From positions 1 to 62,022 of the forward strand of contig NCED01000027.1 in NCBI GenBank assembly GCA_002280485.1: a DNA stretch of 62,022 bases, read 5' to 3'. Origin of the DNA: Caulobacterales bacterium 32-69-10. GTDB lineage: Bacteria; Pseudomonadota; Alphaproteobacteria; Caulobacterales; Caulobacteraceae. The notes under the pieces were generated by a model that had not been told where the DNA came from, did not search any database, and saw nothing but the letters and a program-made list of their open reading frames with translations. Every line of letters begins with the position of its first letter. Within the stretch, counting starts at the first letter, position 1. This document shows, in pieces, positions 50,300 through 59,645 of this stretch. The position numbers and the translations under genes were made by a program.

Positions 50300-52183
50300 A
50301 TGTCCAGGCCCAGACCTGTCCTTGACCGCCGCGCCCTGATCAAAGGGGCGGCAATCTTTGGGGGCGGAGCGGCGATCAGCTCGCTCCTGCCCGCCTGGGC
50401 GCAGAGCGCGACGCCCGGCCTGGTGTCCACCCTGCCCACGCTTTCCGGCGAGGACATCAAGCTGACGATCGGCCACACGCCGATCACCATCGACGGCAAG
50501 CGCCGCCATGCCGTAACCGTCAACGGCACCGTACCGGGGCCGCTCCTTCGCCTGAAGGAAGGCCAGCGGGTCCGCATCGCCGTCACCAACACCCTCGACG
50601 AAGACACGTCGATCCACTGGCACGGCCTGTTGGTGCCGTTCCAAATGGACGGCGTTCCCGGGGTCAGCTTCCCGGGCATCAAACCCGGCGAGACCTTCAT
50701 CTACGAGTTCCCGATCATCCAGTCGGGCACCTACTGGTACCACAGCCATTCCGACCTGCAGGAAGCCGAAGGGCACTATGCGCCGATCGTCATCGAGCCG
50801 GCGGGGACCGATCCGGTGCAGGCCGATCGCGAGCACGTTATCGTCCTGGCCGATCACAGCGAGATGCACCCCCACTTGATCTTCAAGCGGCTGAAGCAGC
50901 AAGGCGGGGTCTTCAACTATCAGCGCCAGACGATCGCCGGCCTTCTTGCGGGCGAGGACCAGACCCTGGCCGAGCGGATCGAATGGGCCAAGATGCTCAT
51001 GGATCCGACGGACATCTCGGATGTCACCGGCGCGGTGATGACTTTCCTCGTCAACGGCCATGGTCCCAAGGACAACTGGACCGGGCTCTTTGCGCCAGGG
51101 GAGCGCGTGCGCCTGCGCTTCATCAACAGCGCGGCGCAGATGGTCTTCAATGTCCGCATTCCCGGCCTGAAGCTCACCGTGGTGGCCGCCGATGGCCAGA
51201 ACGTGCGCCCTGTCGAGGTGGATGAGTTCCAGATCGGCAACGCCGAAACCTACGACGTGATTGTCCAGCCGACGGAAGATCGCGCCTACACGATCGTCTC
51301 TGAGGCCATCGACCGCTCTGGCATGGGGCGGGCGACCCTGGCGCCCCGCGCTGGGATGAGCGCGGCCGTGCCGCCGCTGCGTGAGCGGCCCATCCTGACC
51401 ATGAAGGATATGGGCATGGACATGTCGGCGCATGGCGGCATGGCCGGCATGGGCGCTTCGGGCATGGCTGGGATGGACCATTCGCAGATGCAGGGGATGG
51501 ACCACTCCAGCATGCCGGGGATGGATCAAGGGGCCATGCCGGGCATGGCGGCCGCTGGGCCGCCGCCTGGCATGGCTCCGCCGCGCCAGCGCGGCTCGGA
51601 TGTGATGGGCGACATGGGCGGCATGAAGATGAACATGCTCGACTGGTCGAAGGCCCCTCAGATCAAAAAGGGGCCCGGCGTGCAGATGATCGCGCCCATG
51701 CCGATGGATCGCACCGGCGATCCGGGCCTTGGGCTGGAAAGCGTCGGTCACCGCGTGCTGGTCTACAAGGACCTCATCGCCCTCGAACCCAACCCCGACT
51801 CGAGGCCGCCCGATCGGGCGGTGGAAATCCATCTGACCGGCAATATGGAGCGGTTCATCTGGGGCTTCGACGGCTGGAAGTTCAGCGAGAACCCGCCGGC
51901 CTATTCCTTCCGAGCCGGCGAACGCGTGCGCATTACCCTGATCAACGACTCGATGATGACGCACCCGATTCACCTGCACGGGCACTTCTTCGAGCTGGTG
52001 CACGGACCGGTCGGCCATCTGCCGCGAAAGCACACGGTGAACGTGCTGCCCGGCGGCAAGGTGTCATTCGACGTTACCGCGGAAGGTGGCGACTGGGCCT
52101 TCCACTGCCACATGCTCTACCACATGCACGCGGGCATGTTCCAAGTCTTCAAGGTGCGCCCGGTCGAAGGAGCGGCGGCATGA
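50300..52183 (+). CDS. pcoA: Periplasmic multicopper oxidase PcoA/CopA
   Basis: 627 aa, exported by Tat (LDRRALIKGAAIFGGGAAIS). Cupredoxin domains carry the copper sites: SIHWHGLLVPFQMDGVPGVS, GTYWYHSHSDLQEAEGHYAP, and the C-terminal THPIHLHGHFFELVHGP and WAFHCHMLYHMHAGMFQVF (type 1/type 3 sites). A Met-rich insert (about residues 370-440; repeats like GMAGMDHSQMQGMDHSSMPG) is typical of PcoA/CopA. It oxidises Cu(I) and/or binds copper in the periplasm. It overlaps pcoB by four bases and has its own CueR-type promoter. Confidence 0.96.
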   Translation: MSRPRPVLDRRALIKGAAIFGGGAAISSLLPAWAQSATPGLVSTLPTLSGEDIKLTIGHTPITIDGKRRHAVTVNGTVPGPLLRLKEGQRVRIAVTNTLDEDTSIHWHGLLVPFQMDGVPGVSFPGIKPGETFIYEFPIIQSGTYWYHSHSDLQEAEGHYAPIVIEPAGTDPVQADREHVIVLADHSEMHPHLIFKRLKQQGGVFNYQRQTIAGLLAGEDQTLAERIEWAKMLMDPTDISDVTGAVMTFLVNGHGPKDNWTGLFAPGERVRLRFINSAAQMVFNVRIPGLKLTVVAADGQNVRPVEVDEFQIGNAETYDVIVQPTEDRAYTIVSEAIDRSGMGRATLAPRAGMSAAVPPLRERPILTMKDMGMDMSAHGGMAGMGASGMAGMDHSQMQGMDHSSMPGMDQGAMPGMAAAGPPPGMAPPRQRGSDVMGDMGGMKMNMLDWSKAPQIKKGPGVQMIAPMPMDRTGDPGLGLESVGHRVLVYKDLIALEPNPDSRPPDRAVEIHLTGNMERFIWGFDGWKFSENPPAYSFRAGERVRITLINDSMMTHPIHLHGHFFELVHGPVGHLPRKHTVNVLPGGKVSFDVTAEGGDWAFHCHMLYHMHAGMFQVFKVRPVEGAAA

Positions 52184-53262
52184 TCCGGACGTCCCTCCTG
52201 GCCCTGGCGCTGGCCGGTTCCGCAACGGCAGCGGCCGCCCAGGCCGCCGATCCGCATGCCGGTCACGTGATGCCGGCGCAGCCTGCTGCTGCCGCTGATC
52301 CGCACGCGGGGCATGTGATGCCGGCCAAGCCGCCCGCCTCAAGCCCCGCCCGGCCCGCCGAAACGCCCGCAGCCCCCGCGGATCCCCATGCAGGGCATGT
52401 GATGCCCGCGCAGCCCGCCGCCACGCCTACCGATCCGCACGCCGGACACGTGATGCCGGCCCCGGCCGACCCGCACGCGGGCCACGCCATGGCGCCGATG
52501 GATGGCGGGCAGATGGGGTCGGCCCTGCCGGTCGGCAATGCGCCGGCGCCGGCCGTAATCACCGACAACGTGGCCGATCGGGTCTTCGGGACGGGGCAGA
52601 TGCAGCTCGCTCGCGGTATCCTCGCGAGCGAGCACGGGGGCTCGCGGGTCTCCAAGCTCCAGGCGGACCTGCTCGAGTGGACCCCGAACGGCGACCGCTA
52701 CAGCTGGGAGGTCGAGGGCTGGTACGGCGGCGACATCAATAGGTTCGTCTTCAAGACCGAGGGGGAAGGCCAGTCACGCGAAGGCGTGGAAGCCGCGGAG
52801 GTTCAGCTCCTCTATTCCCGCGCCGTCGCCCGCTACACCGACGTACAGGCTGGCATCCGCTACGACCTGGAACCACGCTCGCGCGCCTACGCCACGCTCG
52901 CCGTGGACGCGATGTTCCCCTACTGGTTTGAGGCCGAGGGCTCGCTCTTTCTGTCCGAGAAGGGCGATTTGCTGGCCCGTGTCGAGGGCAGCTACGATTT
53001 CCGACTAACGCAGCGGCTCATCTTGCAGCCGCGGGCGGAACTTGAGTTCGCGGCCCAGGACATTCCTGAAAGCGAGATCGGCTCGGGCCTGTCGAAGGGC
53101 GAGCTTGGCCTGCGGCTTCGCTACGAAATCCGCCGGGAGTTCGCCCCCTACATCGGCGTCTCTTACGAGCGCGCGTTCGGCGACACCGCCGAATTCGTGC
53201 GCGCCCACGGGGAAGACGTGGAGAGCACGCGTTTCATCGTGGGCCTGAGAGCTTGGTTTTAA
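52180..53262 (+). CDS. pcoB: Outer-membrane copper resistance protein PcoB/CopB
   Basis: 360 aa with a signal peptide (MIRTSLLALALAGSATAAAA), followed by five DPHAGH(V/A)M repeats between about residues 24 and 105, a strong periplasmic Met/His copper-binding region. The C-terminal 230 residues are the CopB beta-barrel: RFVFKTEGEGQSREGVEAAE, LLYSRAVARYTDVQAGIRYD, LRYEIRREFAPYIGVSYERA and the terminal FIVGLRAWF with its final aromatic residue. It is translationally coupled to pcoA. Confidence 0.94.
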   Translation: MIRTSLLALALAGSATAAAAQAADPHAGHVMPAQPAAAADPHAGHVMPAKPPASSPARPAETPAAPADPHAGHVMPAQPAATPTDPHAGHVMPAPADPHAGHAMAPMDGGQMGSALPVGNAPAPAVITDNVADRVFGTGQMQLARGILASEHGGSRVSKLQADLLEWTPNGDRYSWEVEGWYGGDINRFVFKTEGEGQSREGVEAAEVQLLYSRAVARYTDVQAGIRYDLEPRSRAYATLAVDAMFPYWFEAEGSLFLSEKGDLLARVEGSYDFRLTQRLILQPRAELEFAAQDIPESEIGSGLSKGELGLRLRYEIRREFAPYIGVSYERAFGDTAEFVRAHGEDVESTRFIVGLRAWF

Positions 53263-53296
53263 GTTGCTATGAAGCAACACCGCTCAGGAGGTTGAC

Positions 53297-53794
53297 GTGA
53301 AAGACGCACACCACGGCGAGGCCAGCATGAGCACAAAGGGGCGGCGGCATCACTATGTGATGCTTGCCGTCAATCTGTCTCTGAGTCTGGCGGTTATGTA
53401 TTTCGCCATGTTCACGATGATATTCAGCTGGGGCGAATTCATCCAGAACATCAATTTCTTCTACATGGCGCTCGTGATGTGGGCCCCGATGGCCGTCGTC
53501 ATGTTGCTGACGATGAAGTCCATGTACATGAACTCGAAGCTGAACGTGCTTTTGCACGTCGCCTTCGTCGCCATCTTCCTGCTCTCGCTAATCGGCATCC
53601 GGGCGCAGGGCCTCGTCGGTGATCGCCAGTTCGTGCAGTCGATGATTCCGCACCATTCGGGCGCGCTGTTGATGTGCAAGGAGGCTTCGCTCAAGGATCC
53701 GGAACTGCGCGACCTCTGCTACGGGCCAGACGGCATCATCGCGTCGCAGACTCGGGAGATAAAGCAGATGAAGACGATCCTCGAACGTCTTTAG
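53297..53794 (+). CDS. Membrane-anchored DUF305-family protein
   Basis: 165 aa with three hydrophobic segments (HYVMLAVNLSLSLAVMYFAM, FFYMALVMWAPMAVVMLLTM, LLHVAFVAIFLLSLIGI) followed by a short DUF305 domain: RQFVQSMIPHHSGALLMCKE, with the M-x-x-HH motif, and SQTREIKQMKTILERL. The start is a GTG at 53297 behind a perfect AGGAGG. It is the membrane version of DUF305 often found in copper islands and is probably co-transcribed with pcoAB. Confidence 0.85.
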   Translation: MKDAHHGEASMSTKGRRHHYVMLAVNLSLSLAVMYFAMFTMIFSWGEFIQNINFFYMALVMWAPMAVVMLLTMKSMYMNSKLNVLLHVAFVAIFLLSLIGIRAQGLVGDRQFVQSMIPHHSGALLMCKEASLKDPELRDLCYGPDGIIASQTREIKQMKTILERL

Positions 53795-53807
53795 AGATCG
53801 CGGGCTC

Positions 53808-53838
53808 TTGACCTTCCTATCGTGGGAAACCCTATCTG
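53808..53838 (+). promoter_or_regulatory. CueR-type promoter of copZ
   Basis: TTGACC (53808-53813), 19-bp spacer with an imperfect TTCCTATCGTGGGAA dyad, then TATCTG (53833-53838), 31 bp upstream of the copZ ATG. It has the best -10 element of the four. Confidence 0.8.
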
Positions 53839-53869
53839 TTCGGGCGAGGCTTTGACTGAGGAGATTCCC

Positions 53870-54139
53870 ATGCTTCGCTACCAAATCGACGACATGAGCT
53901 GCGGCCATTGCGTGCAGGCCATCACCGCGGCTGTAAAGAGTGTCGATCCGGCGGCCCAAGTCGCCATCGACCTCTCCCGCAAGTCGGTCGAGGTTACTAC
54001 GACCGCCGCCGGCCCGGACGTAAGCGACGCCATCCGCGAGGCGGGCTACGCGCCTGCGGAAGCTACGGAAGCCGCGCCGGTCGCCAAGGCGTCCTGCTGC
54101 GGCGGGAAGCGCTCACCCTTGGGGGCTGATCCTCGATGA
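53870..54139 (+). CDS. copZ: CopZ-like HMA-domain copper chaperone
   Basis: 89 aa. The HMA domain MLRYQIDDMSCGHCVQAITA has the MxCxxC metal site (residues about 9-14) and the usual VEVTTTAAGPDVSDAIREAG strand-helix. A C-terminal extension ends in KASCCGGKRSPL, adding a Cys pair not present in classic CopZ. It delivers Cu(I) to the P-type ATPases. The ATG at 53870 follows GAGGAGATTCCC; the gene overlaps the DUF411 gene by four bases. Confidence 0.9.
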   Translation: MLRYQIDDMSCGHCVQAITAAVKSVDPAAQVAIDLSRKSVEVTTTAAGPDVSDAIREAGYAPAEATEAAPVAKASCCGGKRSPLGADPR

Positions 54140-54585
54140 TTCCTCGCCGTCATCTGCTCGTCGCCGGTGCCGCCGCTCTGGCGGCGCCGAGCGCCTGGGC
54201 GGCCGCGCCACCGCCCTTGACCGTCTACAAGACCGCGTCGTGCGGCTGCTGCGGCGGCTGGATCACCTCCATGGCGCGCGCCGGATACCGGCCGAAGGTG
54301 GTGGTGGTCGATGACGTCACGCCGCTGAACAAGCGCTACGGCGTACCCTTCGAACTCTCGTCGTGCCACGTGGCGACGATTGGTGGCTACGTCACCGTTG
54401 GCCACGTGCCGCCCGCCGACGTGGGCCGCCTCCTGAAGGAACGGCCGAAGGCGCTGGGGATCACCGTGCCAGGCATGCCCTTGGGCTCGCCCGGCATGGA
54501 GACGCCGGACGGCCGCAAAGAGCCCTACCAAACGCTCCTGCTGCTGCCGGGCGGTAAGACGCGGGTGTTCGCGCGTCACGGCTGA
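54136..54585 (+). CDS. DUF411-family periplasmic metal-binding protein
   Basis: 149 aa. The N-terminal twin-Arg-like leader MIPRRHLLVAGAAALAAPSA is followed by VYKTASCGCCGGWITSMARA (conserved CGCCxxW motif), VDDVTPLNKRYGVPFELSSC, HVATIGGYVTVGHVPPADVG and PGMPLGSPGME, all DUF411 hallmarks. Such proteins are common in copper/silver loci. Translationally coupled to copZ and so under the same CueR-type promoter. Confidence 0.92.
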   Translation: MIPRRHLLVAGAAALAAPSAWAAAPPPLTVYKTASCGCCGGWITSMARAGYRPKVVVVDDVTPLNKRYGVPFELSSCHVATIGGYVTVGHVPPADVGRLLKERPKALGITVPGMPLGSPGMETPDGRKEPYQTLLLLPGGKTRVFARHG

Positions 54586-54619
54586 GGCGGCATGCAGTCG
54601 CGAGCGTCCCAGCCGCGTC

Positions 54620-55015
54620 CTATTGCTTGGTGATCGCGGTGATCTCGCCGGAGCCATCCTTCAGGGTCAGGTCGAAGGCGACCTTGTCGCCCGGCTTGAC
54701 GCTCTGGACAAGGTCGGGCGCCGCCTTGAAGGCCATGGTCATCGCCGGCCAACCGGCCTCCGGAATTGGACCGTGGTCGACCGTGATGGCGCCGGCGCCG
54801 ACATCGACGGACTTCACCGTCCCGGTTCCCTTGGCCGTCTTGGTGGCCTGCGAGCCGGCCATGTTCATCCCCGCCATATCGCCGATCGGGGCGCCAGGCG
54901 TGCCCGCCGCTGGCGCGGCCGGCGCTTCGGCGATGGTCGTCTCGGACTTCTGACCGCACGCGGCCAAGGCGAGGGCGGCGCCCAGGACGCCGCCGGTCAA
55001 GACAATACGCTTCAT
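54620..55015 (-). CDS. cusF: CusF-like periplasmic copper-binding lipoprotein
   Basis: 131 aa with a lipoprotein signal ([20 protein letters not shown]), a Met-containing linker ([12 protein letters not shown]) and a CusF OB-fold domain: [40 protein letters not shown] (the Trp and Met ligands W-x-x-MxM), [20 protein letters not shown]. It would pass periplasmic Cu(I)/Ag(I) to the CusCBA pump. The ATG overlaps the cusA stop by four bases. Confidence 0.9.
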   Translation of the reverse strand: MKRIVLTGGVLGAALALAACGQKSETTIAEAPAAPAAGTPGAPIGDMAGMNMAGSQATKTAKGTGTVKSVDVGAGAITVDHGPIPEAGWPAMTMAFKAAPDLVQSVKPGDKVAFDLTLKDGSGEITAITKQ

Positions 55016-58000
55016 GGTTGGTCTCCCTTTAGGTTTGCAGCTGAGGACGCGGAACGTCGCCGTCGCAGCAGCAGGTAGCCTGCCGGCACGACAAACATCG
55101 AGAGCAGCGGCGCGGTCAGCATGCCGCCGATCATGGGGGCGGCGATGCGGCTCATCACCTCCGAGCCAGCGCCGTGGCCAATGAGGATCGGGAAGAGGCC
55201 CGCCAGGATCACCGCCACGGTCATCGCCTTCGGCCGGACCCGCAGAAGGGCCCCTTCGCGGATCGCGTCTTCCACCTGGGCCGGTGAGGGCGCCGGGCCG
55301 CAGTCGCGGAGCGCCACCTTGAGATAGATAAGCATGACGACCCCGAACTCGGCGGCGACGCCGGCCAGGGCTATGAGGCCGACGCCTGTAGCGACCGATT
55401 GGTGGTAGCCCAGGAGATATAGGGTCCAGATGGCCCCCGTGAGGGCGAAGGGCAGGGTGGCCATGATCAGCGCCGCCTCGTCCAGACGGCCAAAGGTCAT
55501 GACGAGCAGCAGGAAGATGATCACCAGGGTGGCGGGGATCACGATCTTCAGCCGCTCGGCCGCCCGCTGCAGGTATTCGAACTGGCCGGAGTAGGCGACG
55601 GAGACGCCAGGCGCGAGCTTCACCTTGCCGGTGACGGCCGACTGCAGATCGGCGACGACCGAGGCGAGGTCGCGGCCCCGGACGTCCACATAAACCCAGG
55701 TAGAGGGTCGGGCGTTCTCCGTCTTCAGCATCGGCGGTCCGTCGGTGACCTCGACCGCCGCCACGGTCCCGAGGATGATCTGCTGACCCGCCGGGGTCAG
55801 GATCGGCAATTGACGCAGGCCCTCCAGGCTGTCTCGGAGCTCGCGCGGATATCGGACGCTGATCGGGTATCGCGCCAAGCCTTCAACCGTCTGACCGATG
55901 GTCTGCCCGCCGACCGCGGTGGAGATCACATCCTGGACGTCGGCGATGTTGAGGCCGTAGCGCGCCGCGGCCGCCCGATCGATGGTCACGTCGACATAGC
56001 GGCCTCCGGTCAGGCGCTCGGCCAGGGCCGAAGAGACGCCGGGCACGGTCTTAGCCACGGCCTCGATGTCGTGGGCGATACGGTCGATCTGCGCCAGATC
56101 CTGGCCCGAGACCTTCACGCCGATCGGGCTCTTGATGCCGGTGGCCAGCATGTCGATGCGGTTGCGGATCGGAGGCACCCAGACGTTGGCGAGTCCGGGA
56201 ACCTTCACCGTTCGGTCCAGCTCCTCGACCAGCTTCTCGGGCGTCATACCCGGGCGCCACTGGCTGCGTGGCTTGAACTGGATGGTCGTCTCGAACATCT
56301 CGAGCGGGGCAGGGTCGGTGGCGGTTTCCGCCCGGCCTGCCTTGCCGAAGACGGTCTGCACCTCCGGGACCGTCTTGATGAGCCGGTCGGTCTGCTGAAG
56401 CAGCTCCGCCGCCTTCTGAGCGGAGATCCCCGGCAGGGCCGAGGGCATGTAGAGGAGGTCGCCCTCGTCCAGCTGAGGCATGAACTCCCCGCCCAGCCGG
56501 CTAAGGGGCCAGGCTGTGGTCGCAAAGGCCATGAGCGCAATCAGCAGCGTCGTCTTCGGCCGCCGCATCACCCAGTCGAGCCCCGGCCGATAAGCGGCCA
56601 TGAGCCAGCGGTTCAAGGGATTGGAACTCTCTGGCGGAATCCGACCGCGGATCAGCAGTCCCATGAGCACCGGCACCAGGGTCACCGAGAGGATCGCCGC
56701 GCCGGCCATGGCGTAGGTCTTGGTGAAGGCCAATGGCCCGAAGAGCCGCCCCTCCTGGCCTTGCAGGCTGAAGACCGGCACGAACGACAGGGTGATGATC
56801 AAGAGGCTGAAAAAGAGCGCCGGCCCGACCTCGGCCGCCGCCTCGGTGATTACGCGCCATCGCGTCTCACCGACCAGGGGCTCGCCAGGATGGTCGGCCT
56901 CCCAGCGCTCGATCCGCTTGTGCGCGTTTTCGATCATGACCACGGCAGCGTCGACCATCGCGCCAATGGCGATGGCGATGCCGCCAAGCGACATGATGTT
57001 GGCGTTCACGCCCTGCACCCGCATGACGATGAGGGCGAAGAGGACGCCCAGGGGCAGGGTGAGAATGGCGACGAGCGCCGACCGAGCGTGCCAGAGGAAG
57101 AGCACGCAGACGAGCGCCACCACGATGAACTCTTCGATCAATTTCTCGCGCAGATTGGCGACGGCGCGGTCGATGAGCTGCGAGCGGTCGTAGGTCGTAA
57201 CGATCTCGACGCCGGGCGGAAGGCTGCTCTTGAGCTCAACGAGTTTGTCCTTCACGGCGGCGATCGTCGCGCGGGCGTTCTTCCCCGAACGCAGCACGAT
57301 CACGCCGCCGGCCACCTCGCCCTGACCATTCAGCTCGGCGATGCCGCGGCGCATTTCGGGGCCGATCTGGATCGTCGCCACATCGCCGAGGCGCACGGGG
57401 ACGCCGCCGGGCGCGATCCTGAGCGGAATCGCGCGAAAGTCGTCCAGGGTTTTCAGGTAGCCGCCGGCCCGGACCATATACTCCGCCTCGGCCAACTCCA
57501 GGACCGAGCCGCCGGTCTCCTGGTTGGCCCGCGTGATCGCCTCGACGGTCTCAGCTTGGGTGACGCCGTAGGCGGCCAGCCGCACCGGGTCGAGGACGAC
57601 CTGGTACTGCTTGACCATGCCGCCGATCGAGGCGACCTCGGCCACCCCGGGCAGGGTCTTCAGCTCGTATCGCAGGAACCAGTCCTGCAGGGATCGGAGC
57701 TGGGCGAGGTCGTGGCGCCCGGACCGGTCGACGAGGGCATATTCGAAGATCCAGCCGACGCCGGTGGCGTCGGGCCCGAGGGCCGGTTTGGCGGAATCCG
57801 GCAGCCGTCCTTGCACCTGGTTGAGGTACTCGAGCACGCGCGAGCGGGCCCAATAGAGGTCGGTCCCGTCCTCGAACAGCACGTAGACGAAGCTGTCGCC
57901 AAAGAAGGAATAGCCGCGCACCGTCTTGGCGCCCGGCACCGAGAGCATGGTGGTGGTGAGCGGATAGGTGACCTGGCTTTCCACGATCTGCGGCGCCTGG

Positions 58001-58164
58001 CCGGGGTAGGTGGTGCGGATGATCACCTGGACGTCGGAAAGGTCCGGCAGGGCGTCGACGGGCGTGGCGCGCAAGGCGAGGAGACCCGAGGCCAGCAGGA
58101 CTGCAGCGCCCAGGAGCACGACGAGCCGAAAGCGGACAGAGAGACGGATGAGGGCGGCGATCAC
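55012..58164 (-). CDS. cusA: Heavy-metal RND efflux pump CusA
   Basis: 1050 aa, full-length heavy-metal efflux RND transporter. Signatures: [20 protein letters not shown] at the N-terminus, [20 protein letters not shown], the transmembrane motif [60 protein letters not shown] and [20 protein letters not shown]. The C-terminal half ends in [20 protein letters not shown]. Monovalent-cation (CusA/SilA) rather than CzcA type is inferred from sequence and neighbours. The GTG start overlaps cusB. Confidence 0.95.
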   Translation of the reverse strand: MIAALIRLSVRFRLVVLLGAAVLLASGLLALRATPVDALPDLSDVQVIIRTTYPGQAPQIVESQVTYPLTTTMLSVPGAKTVRGYSFFGDSFVYVLFEDGTDLYWARSRVLEYLNQVQGRLPDSAKPALGPDATGVGWIFEYALVDRSGRHDLAQLRSLQDWFLRYELKTLPGVAEVASIGGMVKQYQVVLDPVRLAAYGVTQAETVEAITRANQETGGSVLELAEAEYMVRAGGYLKTLDDFRAIPLRIAPGGVPVRLGDVATIQIGPEMRRGIAELNGQGEVAGGVIVLRSGKNARATIAAVKDKLVELKSSLPPGVEIVTTYDRSQLIDRAVANLREKLIEEFIVVALVCVLFLWHARSALVAILTLPLGVLFALIVMRVQGVNANIMSLGGIAIAIGAMVDAAVVMIENAHKRIERWEADHPGEPLVGETRWRVITEAAAEVGPALFFSLLIITLSFVPVFSLQGQEGRLFGPLAFTKTYAMAGAAILSVTLVPVLMGLLIRGRIPPESSNPLNRWLMAAYRPGLDWVMRRPKTTLLIALMAFATTAWPLSRLGGEFMPQLDEGDLLYMPSALPGISAQKAAELLQQTDRLIKTVPEVQTVFGKAGRAETATDPAPLEMFETTIQFKPRSQWRPGMTPEKLVEELDRTVKVPGLANVWVPPIRNRIDMLATGIKSPIGVKVSGQDLAQIDRIAHDIEAVAKTVPGVSSALAERLTGGRYVDVTIDRAAAARYGLNIADVQDVISTAVGGQTIGQTVEGLARYPISVRYPRELRDSLEGLRQLPILTPAGQQIILGTVAAVEVTDGPPMLKTENARPSTWVYVDVRGRDLASVVADLQSAVTGKVKLAPGVSVAYSGQFEYLQRAAERLKIVIPATLVIIFLLLVMTFGRLDEAALIMATLPFALTGAIWTLYLLGYHQSVATGVGLIALAGVAAEFGVVMLIYLKVALRDCGPAPSPAQVEDAIREGALLRVRPKAMTVAVILAGLFPILIGHGAGSEVMSRIAAPMIGGMLTAPLLSMFVVPAGYLLLRRRRSASSAANLKGDQP

Positions 58165-59645
58165 CGGCGCGCTCCCGCCGGGGCGATCCGCCGAACCACA
58201 GGGCCGTCCGATCGTTGCTCAAAGCCGAAGGCGACTTGGTCGCCGACCCTGACGCCAGCGGCGAGCCCGGGCGGATCGAGCTTGAAGGTCATGGTCATGG
58301 CGGGCCAGCCGATCGCCGGGACGGGCTCGTGGCTGAGGGTCACCTGGTCGCCCTTCAAAGCCTCGACGCGGCCACGGCTCTCAAGGAGCGTCGGCGCCGC
58401 GGTGGCGGACTGAGGCGTGATCGCCGGGGCGAGTGGCCGGGCCTGCAGCCCAGCGAGGCTCGCCTCCGAGTCGATCAGGAATTGGCCCGAGGCGACGATC
58501 CTTTGGCCCTCCTGCAAGCCGCCGAGGATCTCCGTAAGCCCGCCGTCCTCGCGCCCGATCTTCACCTCGACGGGCTGGAAGCGCCCGCCGTCCAGAGCGA
58601 GCATGACGATCGCCCGTCGCCCGGTCCGGATCACCGCCTCGGCCGGCACGACCAGGACCGGCCTCGTCGGTCCGTCGAGATGGACGGTCCCATACATGCC
58701 CGGCCGCAGCCGTCCGCCGCGGTTGGGCAGCTCGACCCGAGCCTGCAGCGTTCGGCTTTCCGTCTGGGCCGAGGGCAGGACGGCGCTGACCCGTCCGGAG
58801 AAAGTCTCGCCCGGAAAGGCGGCCAGCTCGACGCGGGCGGAGGCGCCGGGGCGCACCAGGCCCGCTTGGGCCTCGGGAACCGCAGCCGTCATCCACACGG
58901 TGTTCAGGCCGGAGACCTGGGCCAAAGTCTGGCCCATGCTGACGGTCATGCCCGCGCGGACGTCGAGGGTCTGGATCGCGCCAGCCACGGGTGTGGTGAC
59001 GGTGACGACTGCATGTGGGCGGCCCGAGCGGGCGACAGAGTCGATCAGGGGATCCGGCATGCCCAGAAGGCGCATCCGCTGGCGCGCGGCCGCCTCAAGT
59101 GTGGCGTCGCCTGACCTGCGGATCGCAAGATACTCGGCCTGGGCACCGCCCCAGCTCGGGACCAGCAGATCGGCGATGGGCGCCCCGGCGGTGACAACGT
59201 CGCCGGGCGCGCGGCCATAGACCCGCTGCACGAAACCTGCGGCCCTGGCCTGCACGATGGCCACGTCACGCCCATTGAATTCGAGAAGGCCCGGCGCGGT
59301 GAGATCCTCGGCGAAGGCCGTCCGCCGCACCGTCGCATAGCGCACGCCGAGGCTTTGGAGCTGCGCCGGATCGATCCGCACGCCGGCCGTTCCGGGCGCC
59401 TCGTCGGCGTATCGGGGCACCAGCTGCATGTCCATGAAAGGCGAATTTCCGGGCTTGTCGAAGCGCTGCCCCGGAACCATCGGATCGTACCAGTAGAGGA
59501 CCTTGCGCCCCGCCTCCGGGCCTGCGCTCGCGGCCGGCGCGGTCTGGCGCAGGTGCGCCAAGCCATAGCCGCCGAGGGCGCCGATCAGCGTCAGGGCGGC
59601 GGCGCCGACCGCCAGCTGAGCACGGGTAAGATTGAGGGCGCTCAT
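58161..59645 (-). CDS. cusB: RND membrane-fusion protein CusB with C-terminal CusF-like domain
   Basis: 494-aa periplasmic adaptor. An N-terminal anchor ([20 protein letters not shown]) is followed by the metal-binding [23 protein letters not shown] region, split here between PGNSPF and [10 protein letters not shown], which is the heavy-metal-binding domain. The lipoyl/hairpin/beta-barrel regions follow ([40 protein letters not shown]). The last 75 residues are a fused CusF-like domain: [40 protein letters not shown]. The gene overlaps cusA and cusC by four bases each. Confidence 0.93.
   Translation of the reverse strand: MSALNLTRAQLAVGAAALTLIGALGGYGLAHLRQTAPAASAGPEAGRKVLYWYDPMVPGQRFDKPGNSPFMDMQLVPRYADEAPGTAGVRIDPAQLQSLGVRYATVRRTAFAEDLTAPGLLEFNGRDVAIVQARAAGFVQRVYGRAPGDVVTAGAPIADLLVPSWGGAQAEYLAIRRSGDATLEAAARQRMRLLGMPDPLIDSVARSGRPHAVVTVTTPVAGAIQTLDVRAGMTVSMGQTLAQVSGLNTVWMTAAVPEAQAGLVRPGASARVELAAFPGETFSGRVSAVLPSAQTESRTLQARVELPNRGGRLRPGMYGTVHLDGPTRPVLVVPAEAVIRTGRRAIVMLALDGGRFQPVEVKIGREDGGLTEILGGLQEGQRIVASGQFLIDSEASLAGLQARPLAPAITPQSATAAPTLLESRGRVEALKGDQVTLSHEPVPAIGWPAMTMTFKLDPPGLAAGVRVGDQVAFGFEQRSDGPVVRRIAPAGARR

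Noticed and set aside
55810..58413. An 867-codon open frame on the plus strand
   Set aside because: Antisense of cusA/cusB; the minus-strand genes have unmistakable family motifs throughout.
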